DNA of 64,000 nt from Sphingobacterium sp. ML3W (GTDB lineage Bacteria; Bacteroidota; Bacteroidia; Sphingobacteriales; Sphingobacteriaceae), in assembly GCF_000747525.1 (NCBI RefSeq), contig NZ_CP009278.1, positions 434,001 to 498,000 on the forward strand, given 5' to 3'. Positions 17,775 through 25,558 of this stretch are shown piece after piece. The position numbers and the translations under genes are program-made. The stretch's first letter is position 1. Each line of letters opens with the position of its first letter. The notes under the pieces were generated by a model. That model was not told where the DNA came from and did not search any database. It saw only the letters and a program-made list of their open reading frames with translations.

Positions 17775-19298
17775 TTGTCTGTTTTTAAGAAATTTGCGGG
17801 TCAAACTCTGATTTATGGTTTAAGTACCATTATTTCCAGATTGCTGAATTTTGTTCTAACGCCTATATTTGTTCGTAAATTTGAAGCTTCCACCTATGGA
17901 ATCTTTACGAATATGTATTCTTGGGCTGCGATGATCAATGCCTTCCTTGCCTTTGGCATGGAGACAACCTATTTTAGATATTTACAGAAAGTAAAAGATG
18001 AAGATAAATCAAAAGTTTTCAATAATAGTTTTGTTGTTACTATTTTTACTTCTCTAATTTTTCTGATAACGATTCTTCTCTTTTCTCATGATATTGCCAT
18101 TTGGTTTGCCAAAGAAAATATTGACTCTATACGCGAATATAAGAGCTATGTTTATTTTGTAGGTTTAACGTTAGTGGTGGATGCATTGGCGGTAGTTCCT
18201 TTTGCAAAGGTTCGCGCTAATGGACGACCAATGCGCTATGGTGTATTGAAGCTTGTAAATATCATCACTTTTGTCGTGTTAAATCTAACCTTCATTGTAT
18301 TCATTCCTTATTTACTTAAACATTTTCCGGCTATTTCCTCTTACTTTTCATCTTGGTATGTTGATTCGTGGTTGGGATATGTTTTTATATCAAATTTTGT
18401 TGCCAGTACATTGACCTTATTGATGTTATTACCGGAGATAAGAACCTTCAGTTTTAAGGTTGATAAAGTCTTGCTAGGGGATATGTTTCGGTATAGTTTT
18501 CCGATTTTAATTGCAAATATATCTTATATCATCAATGAGAATTTGGATAAGATAATGATGCCTGAGCTTTTGCCTAAAGATATTGCTGATCGAGATGTTG
18601 GAATATATGGGGCTATTGCTAAAATCGCTGTTTTTTTAAGCATTTTCGTCCAAGCATTTCGCTTAGGAGCTGAACCTTTCTTCTTTTCCTATTCAAAAAA
18701 TGAAAATTCGAGACAGGTTTATGCAGTAATTATGGAGTATTTTGTGATAGCTATGATGATTGTTATGATTGGGCTATCAGTCAATATCGACTGGTTGAAG
18801 TATTTTATCCAAGGAGGTTCGCCTAAGGAAAGTGCGGAATATTGGTCGGGCTTGTTCATTATTCCTGTTATACTTTTCAACTATGTTATGCTTGGGATTT
18901 ATATGAATCTCTCTGTTTGGTACAAATTATCCGATCAAACTCGTTACGGTTTATATATATCTGGAATAGGTGCTTTATTGACAGTTTTTCTTTGCTATAT
19001 ATTTATACCTCAATATAGTTATGTTGGTGCAATATTCGTCACTTCTGTCACGTATATAGTGATGGTATTTTTATCTTATTTTTGGGGGCAAAGAAATTAC
19101 CCTATTCCTTATAAGCTATTTAAAATAGCGGCTTACATGTTGGTTGGTGTTGCTATAGTGTATATTCATTATACAGCTTTTGATCGTAATTTTTGGATAG
19201 GGAATGGGCTGTTGTTAGGATATATATTGGGAGCTGCTTTTGTGGAGAAAAAAACGGTTATGAAAATGTTGGGGCAAAAAGATAGAAGCGATTTTTAA
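17775..19298 (+). CDS. polysaccharide/lipid-linked oligosaccharide flippase (MOP superfamily)
   Basis: 507 residues, about 12-14 membrane helices. The start is a TTG at 17775 (MSVFKKFAGQTLIYGLSTI), chosen because it gives the conserved N-terminus of the family and no ATG fits upstream after the acyP stop. The Wzx/MATE-like pattern includes SRLLNFVLTPIFVRKF, GMETTYFRYL and QAFRLGAEPFFF. It probably moves a lipid-linked sugar across the inner membrane, but no glycosyltransferases lie nearby. Its last codons overlap the convergent dus gene by 4 bases inside a perfect palindrome. Confidence 0.9.
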   Translation: MSVFKKFAGQTLIYGLSTIISRLLNFVLTPIFVRKFEASTYGIFTNMYSWAAMINAFLAFGMETTYFRYLQKVKDEDKSKVFNNSFVVTIFTSLIFLITILLFSHDIAIWFAKENIDSIREYKSYVYFVGLTLVVDALAVVPFAKVRANGRPMRYGVLKLVNIITFVVLNLTFIVFIPYLLKHFPAISSYFSSWYVDSWLGYVFISNFVASTLTLLMLLPEIRTFSFKVDKVLLGDMFRYSFPILIANISYIINENLDKIMMPELLPKDIADRDVGIYGAIAKIAVFLSIFVQAFRLGAEPFFFSYSKNENSRQVYAVIMEYFVIAMMIVMIGLSVNIDWLKYFIQGGSPKESAEYWSGLFIIPVILFNYVMLGIYMNLSVWYKLSDQTRYGLYISGIGALLTVFLCYIFIPQYSYVGAIFVTSVTYIVMVFLSYFWGQRNYPIPYKLFKIAAYMLVGVAIVYIHYTAFDRNFWIGNGLLLGYILGAAFVEKKTVMKMLGQKDRSDF

Positions 19299-19310
19299 AA
19301 AATCGCTTCT
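19284..19310. terminator. shared palindromic terminator inside two convergent coding sequences
   Basis: A 27-nt perfect palindrome: AGAAGCGATTTTT (19284-19296), a central A, then AAAAATCGCTTCT (19298-19310). The flippase stop (TAA, 19296-19298) and the dus stop (TAA on the minus strand, 19295-19297) both fall at its centre. It can act as a terminator for both strands. Confidence 0.75.
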
Positions 19311-20293
19311 TCTACAAAATTATGTTGGATTTCGTCCAAAACTTCCTGAATTTCTTCAAACGTCTGTAGACTAACAAGGCGCATTCTATATTCTTTAAAA
19401 TTTGGAATACCCTTGAAATAATTCGAGTAATGGCGACGCATTTCGAAAATACCTGTTTTTGGTCCTTTCCATTCAATTGATTTGACCAAATGCGTTCTGC
19501 ATACATCAACACGCTCGGTTATTGTGGGACCTTCCAATCGTTCACCGGTTTTGAAAAAGTGCTTAATCTCTCTAAATATCCATGGATAGCCAATAGAAGC
19601 GCGTCCAATCATAATGCCATCAATTTCATATTCTTGACGCCATGCTACTGCTTTTTCTAAAGAATCTACATCTCCATTTCCGAAAATAGGGATTTTAATT
19701 CGAGGATTACGTTTGATATCACGAATCATAGACCAATCAGCTTGTCCTTTGTACATTTGAGCGCGTGTACGGCCATGAATGGATAATGCCTTGATTCCTA
19801 TATCCTGTAAGCGTTCAGCAACCTCATATACGTTCTTTGTATCATCATCCCAACCCAGTCTAGTTTTTACAGTAACGGGTAGGTGAGTAGAATCGACAAC
19901 TGCTTTTGTCATCGCTACCATGCGGTCTATATCTTGTAGTAGACTTGCACCTGCTCCACGACAGGCAACGTTTTTAACTGGACAACCGTAATTAATATCT
20001 ATTAAGTCTGGATTTGCTAAAGTGCAAATTTCAGAAGATTGCCTCATATGTTCGATTTCGGAACCAAAGATTTGTATTCCTATTGGTCTTTCGTATTCGA
20101 AGATGTCTAACTTTTTACGTGATTTTGCGGCATCGCGAATTAATCCCTCAGAAGAAATAAATTCAGTATACATCATATCTACCCCATTTTGCTTACAAAC
20201 AAAACGGAAGGGTGGATCACTCACATCCTCCATCGGTGCTAGTAACAAAGGGAATTCTCCTAAATCTATATTTTCGCCAATCTTAACAGACAT
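19295..20293 (-). CDS. dusB: tRNA-dihydrouridine synthase (DusB-like)
   Basis: 332 residues. This FMN enzyme reduces uridine to dihydrouridine in the tRNA D-loop. Motifs are LLLAPMEDVSDPPFR (FMN site), INYGCPVKNV with the catalytic cysteine shifted to the ACRGAGASLL loop, VKTRLGWDD, SIHGRTRAQMYKG and the phosphate site GNGDV...GIMIGRAS. The C-terminal helical domain is shorter than in the plant enzymes and matches bacterial Dus. Its start is preceded by a -7 box. The gene converges on the flippase with a 4-base overlap. Confidence 0.95.
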   Translation of the reverse strand: MSVKIGENIDLGEFPLLLAPMEDVSDPPFRFVCKQNGVDMMYTEFISSEGLIRDAAKSRKKLDIFEYERPIGIQIFGSEIEHMRQSSEICTLANPDLIDINYGCPVKNVACRGAGASLLQDIDRMVAMTKAVVDSTHLPVTVKTRLGWDDDTKNVYEVAERLQDIGIKALSIHGRTRAQMYKGQADWSMIRDIKRNPRIKIPIFGNGDVDSLEKAVAWRQEYEIDGIMIGRASIGYPWIFREIKHFFKTGERLEGPTITERVDVCRTHLVKSIEWKGPKTGIFEMRRHYSNYFKGIPNFKEYRMRLVSLQTFEEIQEVLDEIQHNFVEEAIF

Positions 20294-20306
20294 ATTATAT
20301 TTTTTT

Positions 20307-20315
20307 ACAAAGATA
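20307..20315 (-). promoter_or_regulatory. -7 box upstream of dus
   Basis: On the minus strand TATCTTTGT matches TAnnTTTGY and ends 13 bases before the dus start at 20293. Confidence 0.55.
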
Positions 20316-20520
20316 GTAAATTTGAAATTGTTCTATTTATGCTGTTTTTGATATGAATGTCATATGATGATAGATTAAGGGAAGTACTACTTTATTATTT
20401 GAGATTATAACGTAACAGTTTATAGGTAAAGGGATGCTCTACATGTACAGATTAATTAATGTAAGTATAAATAATGAAATTTGTGAAGGTATGACGTTTT
20501 TGCGCTCTTTTAATAATTAG

Positions 20521-20564
20521 AAATAAAAACAGTTATCAACTTGTCTTGATAGCTGTTTTTATTT
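20521..20564. terminator. terminator downstream of the 814-residue receptor gene
   Basis: A 19-bp stem with one mismatch or wobble (20521-20539 with 20546-20564) and A/T-rich flanks giving T tracts in both directions. It lies about 40 bases past the receptor stop. The rest of the 310-base gap to dus shows nothing else recognisable. Confidence 0.75.
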
Positions 20565-20603
20565 AAAAATGATATGGGAAGCCCAGTTGGATTGTCTTGA
20601 CTT

Positions 20604-23048
20604 TTATAATCTATTTTTTATATCTTCAGAACCTGTCGACCGTTCTTTTGCTTTGTTATTAGAGCCTCCAAATCGATAGTTGAATGATAAAATTGCTGTT
20701 CTACTATCTGGATTAGATTTTCCTACTAATCTTACCGCATTTGAAATGGTTTCATATCTACGGGTATTGGTATGGAATATATCATTGACAACTAGCTTGA
20801 TCGTTGCTTTTTTATTTAAGATATTCTTCTGTATCCCGGTATAAACTAGTCCGTAGCTTTTGATCTTGCTTAAACCAATGGTCAATCCGGAGTTATAATT
20901 ACCGCCGATTTCTAAAGACCAATCTTTTGTTAGTTTGAAACTATTTTGTGTGTTTAATGATAACGTATTGCCTGATCTTTTAATTAATTCATCTTCTTGT
21001 GGAATCTCATATTCGTTTCTGTAATAGTTCGCAAAATGTGTAGCTGTCCACCAGGAAAAGAATTGTGTGGGGGCCATGAATGATATTCCATAATTTTTGA
21101 ATGAACCAATATTTTCGGGTCTTTCAAAAGTGATCTGTTGATTCGTCGGGTCTAATCCTATGATATCATTTACGACATTAGATCGGTCGGCATAATTTAA
21201 CGTAAATATATATTTGCTAGCTAGCGTATAGTTGGCTTCATAAGCGTGCTCGTATGCTGGGTCTAGTTTTGAGTTGCCTTCTGAATAGGAGAAGGGATCT
21301 GTATAGACACGGAATGGATTTAGACTCCAGAATGATGGACGCTCAACACGATAACTGTAGCTTAATTGTACTTTATGATTAGTACTGATATTGTAAGATA
21401 TAAATGCTGATGGGAAAAATTTTAAATAATCTTTTGAGAACCGATCATTTAGAGTAATCTGATTGCCATTCGTAGAGGTGTGTTCTGCACGTACACCTAC
21501 TTGTGTTGACAGTTTATTCCATGTTTTCGAAAGATTAACATATCCAGCCTGTATCGTTTCTTTATAAATGAAATGGTTGCTTGTGGAATGATCGGGAACA
21601 CGATTACCATTTTCTTGTAGCGTATCATACTGTAGATCATTTTCTGTTCGAATGTGACTTGCTTTCCAACCTGTTTCTAATTTAAAGTGTTCATTAAAGG
21701 GAAGAGTATAATCAATTTTTGCTACGTAAACTCTACTATCCGAAGGAATATCACCAATACGCGATGATTTATGAGGTATCGGTTCTAGTTTTTCATTCTT
21801 GTATTCGGTTGTTAGTGTTTGATCCATTTTGGAATGATGGTCAATCATATCAAAATCGACTTTCAATTCATGACCTGTCTCATTAAACTTCAGGTTATAA
21901 TTGATGTTATACAACATGTCTTCCCATCTTTCCTTTCCTTCGGTTATGGTAGTGGCGGACCAGATGAGGTCTTTTGTTTCATAATTTCTAAACTGATTGG
22001 TGGTTGGTTCGTATTTTGGATATTTACCAAATCCTCCGTTTATTAAGAATCCTAAGGTTTGCTTTGGACTAATGTAAAAGTCCATTCCTACCCTGAAATT
22101 ATTAGATCGTAGTTTCGGTTGGATTTTATTTTCTTGTTGAGAGAAGGTTTCTGGTTCTGTTTGTGAATTTCTATAGAAATAGCGTGTTAATGAATTGTAA
22201 TATTCTAGATTTTGAAAATATTGATTGTAATTTCCGAATATGTTTACTTTGTCCGTTCTGTAGTTCAAGTCTAAACTTCCTCCTAGGTGTAAACTGCGAC
22301 CTGCTCCCATATTACCGGAGGCAGTGCCATTCCATCCTTGTTTCAATCCTTTTTTCAATACGATATTGATTATGCCTGATGTTCCTGCAGCATCTTGTTT
22401 GGCATTTGGATTGGTCATAACTTCAATTTTTGTAATGTCGTTTGACGATGTGCTTCTTAACAAATTGGCGAGTTGATCAGCAGAAAGGTAGGTGAGTTTT
22501 CCATTGATCATTATAGAAGCACCTGATTTTCCTTTTAAACTGAAGGTTCCATTATCACCTAGACTTATGCCTGGAATTTTGGTCAGTAATTCTAATCCAC
22601 TATTACCGTCTGCCAGTATAGAGTTTTCTATATTAAAAACGGTTTTGTCTTGATGTTGTTCTATAAATTGTTTGCGTTTACTGATGACTACTTCAGCAAG
22701 GTAAGCCGTATTTTGAAGGATTATTATTTTTCCAAAATTGTATTCGTTGATACTTTCACTTAATTTGAAATGTGAAGTTGTGAAGTCTTGGTGTGTCATG
22801 TTTTTTATATGCACGTAGTAATTTCCAAATGAAGTGCTTTGAAAAATGAAATTTCCAGTGCTATCTGCGATTATAATTTTTGCGACAGTTCCATCATGAA
22901 CATGATGTAAGCTTACTTGTGCGTGGGGTACAGGTGCTGTTTGTTCATCCAGGATGCGACCATAGATTTTAGTGGTTTTTTGTGCGTGTGCAAAAAATAA
23001 GGTGAAAACTAAAAATAGAGTGAGAAGGTATCTGTAATGATGAAACAT
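20604..23048 (-). CDS. outer-membrane beta-barrel / TonB-dependent receptor (OMP_b-brl_3 type)
   Basis: 814 residues. The signal peptide ends at FFAHAQ. A CarboxypepD_reg domain (about residues 25-110) has IYGRILDEQTAPVPHA. A plug domain follows (about 125-235: LTKIPGISLGDNGTFSLKGKSGASIMINGK), then a barrel of about 560 residues of the outer membrane beta-barrel family 3 type. The mature C-terminus extends past the last strand with a polar tail (SNNKAKERSTGSEDIKNRL). It starts 10 bases after the PepSY gene stop, so it is part of the iron locus operon. The substrate may be a siderophore or a metal complex; that is inference from the neighbours. Confidence 0.88.
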   Translation of the reverse strand: MFHHYRYLLTLFLVFTLFFAHAQKTTKIYGRILDEQTAPVPHAQVSLHHVHDGTVAKIIIADSTGNFIFQSTSFGNYYVHIKNMTHQDFTTSHFKLSESINEYNFGKIIILQNTAYLAEVVISKRKQFIEQHQDKTVFNIENSILADGNSGLELLTKIPGISLGDNGTFSLKGKSGASIMINGKLTYLSADQLANLLRSTSSNDITKIEVMTNPNAKQDAAGTSGIINIVLKKGLKQGWNGTASGNMGAGRSLHLGGSLDLNYRTDKVNIFGNYNQYFQNLEYYNSLTRYFYRNSQTEPETFSQQENKIQPKLRSNNFRVGMDFYISPKQTLGFLINGGFGKYPKYEPTTNQFRNYETKDLIWSATTITEGKERWEDMLYNINYNLKFNETGHELKVDFDMIDHHSKMDQTLTTEYKNEKLEPIPHKSSRIGDIPSDSRVYVAKIDYTLPFNEHFKLETGWKASHIRTENDLQYDTLQENGNRVPDHSTSNHFIYKETIQAGYVNLSKTWNKLSTQVGVRAEHTSTNGNQITLNDRFSKDYLKFFPSAFISYNISTNHKVQLSYSYRVERPSFWSLNPFRVYTDPFSYSEGNSKLDPAYEHAYEANYTLASKYIFTLNYADRSNVVNDIIGLDPTNQQITFERPENIGSFKNYGISFMAPTQFFSWWTATHFANYYRNEYEIPQEDELIKRSGNTLSLNTQNSFKLTKDWSLEIGGNYNSGLTIGLSKIKSYGLVYTGIQKNILNKKATIKLVVNDIFHTNTRRYETISNAVRLVGKSNPDSRTAILSFNYRFGGSNNKAKERSTGSEDIKNRL

Positions 23049-23058
23049 GTCTGCAAGA

Positions 23059-24192
23059 TTAAGATGTTATGGAATGAACTGGTTTTGATTTTTTCACTGT
23101 TTTTTTCTTTTTCCCCCACCAGATATAAAAACCAGTAACAGGTAATGTTGCGCAGATGAGTGATGCTAAAAAGTAGATAATTTTAGTTGTCATCCCGCCT
23201 ATGAAGCCTGTATGCAAAGCATAATTTGCTCGCATGAGCCATTCAGTGGTATTGGCATGATCAATTGGGCCTTGTCTTCTACCTGTTAGTTCTAAAGTAT
23301 TGCGGTCGAAATTTAAATCTCGCCATATTCCGTTTTCCATATCTGTGCACGCATATACTGCTTTATCTTCTTCTTCGGGATAGTGTATAATAACAGCTTC
23401 TTTATTATGGCGTGCGTATTCATGACGTACTTTATACCAGATTTTATCGGCAACTATTAGCGCATCGTTTAATGGTTGATCTACAGGTGTTTTTTTTTCG
23501 ACTTTTTCTGTTTTTGGCTTGTTTGGATAGCCACCACTAAGCCAAACTACTGATTGACGCATCCATGGAAAGCTCATGATTAAACCTGTAAGGGACATGA
23601 TTAATGCGATAGTGAGGGCATAAAAGCCTAATACATTGTGAAGGTCGTAATTAACCCGTTTGAATCGTGCCTTCCATTTTATAGAAAAACTTTGTTCTCT
23701 AGATTTTTTGTTCCATTTTTTTGGCCACCATAGAATAAAGCCTGTTATTAATAGTGAAAAGAATATAAGCGTACTCCATCCTACGACTTGACGACCTATT
23801 TTGTTTGGCATCCATAGATGACGGTGCCCTTCATCCATAAAATGAAAGAAATCTTCATGGTTGACTATGGCCATTATCTCGGCAGTATAAGGGTTGACAT
23901 AGACTAAGCTATCGGAGTGGTCTAAACTTACTTTTACTGATTTATCTAAACCGTAATACCAGGAACTAGTTATTTCTTTGTCTGGAATAGCTGCCTTTAC
24001 GGCTTTATAGATTTCAGAGGGCGGAAGCTGATTTTCAGATTTTTGTGCTTCTACGCGGATATAATTTGTGGTGAGTTCTTTGATGTCATGTTCAAAGACA
24101 AGTACACAGCCGGTTATACTTAGGATAACAACAGGTATGCCTGCAGCTAATCCTAACCAAAGATGTAGCCATGCATTAATTTTGCTGAGCAT
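23059..24192 (-). CDS. PepSY-domain inner-membrane protein, XusC-like
   Basis: 377 residues with four likely membrane helices (near residues 10-30, 135-157, 183-210 and 333-357) of the PepSY-associated TM family. Histidine-rich points near the helices (NAWLHLWLGL, HRHLWMP, NYDLHNVLG, ANYALHTGF) fit haem or ferric-siderophore reductases. In Bacteroides xusC, a protein of this type works with a TonB receptor and a DUF4374 lipoprotein in xenosiderophore use. The same three gene types are adjacent here. A 16-bp hairpin separates it from the lipoprotein gene upstream. Confidence 0.88.
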   Translation of the reverse strand: MLSKINAWLHLWLGLAAGIPVVILSITGCVLVFEHDIKELTTNYIRVEAQKSENQLPPSEIYKAVKAAIPDKEITSSWYYGLDKSVKVSLDHSDSLVYVNPYTAEIMAIVNHEDFFHFMDEGHRHLWMPNKIGRQVVGWSTLIFFSLLITGFILWWPKKWNKKSREQSFSIKWKARFKRVNYDLHNVLGFYALTIALIMSLTGLIMSFPWMRQSVVWLSGGYPNKPKTEKVEKKTPVDQPLNDALIVADKIWYKVRHEYARHNKEAVIIHYPEEEDKAVYACTDMENGIWRDLNFDRNTLELTGRRQGPIDHANTTEWLMRANYALHTGFIGGMTTKIIYFLASLICATLPVTGFYIWWGKKKKTVKKSKPVHSITS

Positions 24193-24226
24193 AATGATTT
24201 AAAGTGCTATTTATTAAAGTGATGAC

Positions 24227-24263
24227 ATTTATTCTGTCAAAGTATTTCTTTGACAGAATAAAT
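24227..24263 (-). terminator. intercistronic hairpin between the DUF4374 and PepSY genes
   Basis: A 16-bp perfect stem (ATTTATTCTGTCAAAG at 24227-24242, complement at 24248-24263) with a 5-nt loop. It lies 12 bases after the lipoprotein stop and about 35 before the PepSY start. There is no T tract, so partial termination or mRNA 3'-end protection are both possible. Confidence 0.6.
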
Positions 24264-24275
24264 GGATTTTAAATT

Positions 24276-25538
24276 TTAATAATTGATTTTACTCATGGAA
24301 GAAATACCTGATACTCCAACAAATTTTAAACCTCTGTTCGCTGTCGCATTATTAATGTCAATTGAGTAAGTGTAGTATTGTTTGTCTTCAAGATTTTGAC
24401 AGGTATAGTAAGCCTTGCTACCGTCTTTTTCAACAAATACGACATCTTTATATCCTTGTTGTTCATGAGCAGGAACTTCTTTTATTTCTGTCATTTTTTT
24501 CGTTTGGATATCTACAATATATAATTTTACTAATCCACCACCTATACCTTCAGCCTGCTCACCTTTATTATAGACAGTCATTAAAAATTTGTTGTCTTTA
24601 AGATAGCTTCCTCTTGCAATTTTTCCATTGCCTAATGATTCAATATCAAAATAGTAGTCTTTATCAAACTCATCTGTTCCTTTCTTAATTCTTAGGAATC
24701 CAGATTTGTTTTTAGAAGCTAAAGATGCTTCATTTGCAGAGAACCAAACGTAAGCATCACCTTTGTCGTCTACAGCTAGACCTTGTTGTGCCCACCAGTT
24801 CCCAATATGTGAACCACGACCGTCTTTTATGGTTTTTTCGAATTCTAGCTCAGGATAAGAGAAGATACCGATGTAAGTGGTGTCGGTGGTGGTGAAATTA
24901 CCACCCCAATTGTTTGACCCGTCGCCAGATTGAAAAGGAATATATATTTTATTTCCTACCTGAAATACGCCAGTCCAGATGGCCATCCTTTTTTCGCCTA
25001 AGACTTTAGATAGATCTACCGTATTTTTATTTGCTATAGAAAAATTTTGCGCATCATAATTTCTTAAAGTCGCAACAGGATTGACAATACTTCTATTGGT
25101 TGTGCCCAAAATAATATTTTTATCTCCAAAATGGCCATAAATACCTGCAGTTTCTGCATTTACCTGTTCGTCTTTAAGTCTCTGTAGCTCTCCTTTACTG
25201 TCAATGTTATAGGGTGTTATCGGACCTTGTCCGCCATATGTTAATCCGAAGATATGGTTGTTCTGGTTGATAAATGAGAGCTCTGTTGCAGGCATACCAT
25301 TGCCTACAATGCTAATAGAACCATCGTTTACATTATCTGTTGCTAAGATGTAATTGCCTGTAGTTCCAGCCTCGCCGCTACCTTGTCCATTTACTATAAA
25401 TACAAATTTCTCTCTTTTTCCAGAATTTCCAGTATCGCCTCCTCCATCAGAAGGATTGTCTTTTGAACATCCAGTAATGGCTAAAACGCCACATGCTAGT
25501 GTTAGCATTTTTAAAGTGTTGAACTTTTTCATTGTCAT
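24276..25538 (-). CDS. DUF4374 lipoprotein, XusB-like siderophore-binding candidate
   Basis: 420 residues (an ATG two codons in is an alternative start). The lipoprotein signal ends in LAITGC and is followed by SKDNPSDGGGD, resembling the acidic signal that sends Bacteroidota lipoproteins to the cell surface. The rest is a beta-rich repeat fold of the DUF4374 family (probably a propeller), with many Trp/Tyr/Gly loops (GNWWAQQG, SNNWGGNF). It ends with RGLKFVGVSG. Bacteroides XusB, which captures ferric enterobactin at the cell surface, is of this family. It starts 20 bases after the stop of the TonB receptor and is probably the lipoprotein lid of that receptor. Confidence 0.88.
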   Translation of the reverse strand: MTMKKFNTLKMLTLACGVLAITGCSKDNPSDGGGDTGNSGKREKFVFIVNGQGSGEAGTTGNYILATDNVNDGSISIVGNGMPATELSFINQNNHIFGLTYGGQGPITPYNIDSKGELQRLKDEQVNAETAGIYGHFGDKNIILGTTNRSIVNPVATLRNYDAQNFSIANKNTVDLSKVLGEKRMAIWTGVFQVGNKIYIPFQSGDGSNNWGGNFTTTDTTYIGIFSYPELEFEKTIKDGRGSHIGNWWAQQGLAVDDKGDAYVWFSANEASLASKNKSGFLRIKKGTDEFDKDYYFDIESLGNGKIARGSYLKDNKFLMTVYNKGEQAEGIGGGLVKLYIVDIQTKKMTEIKEVPAHEQQGYKDVVFVEKDGSKAYYTCQNLEDKQYYTYSIDINNATANRGLKFVGVSGISSMSKINY

Positions 25539-25558
25539 TTATTTTTGAATTGTGATTG

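Noticed and set aside
20410..20430. CGTAACAGTTTATAGGTAAA resembling the 20-nt shared element
   Set aside because: Only the first six bases and a short A/T-rich end agree; not a third copy.
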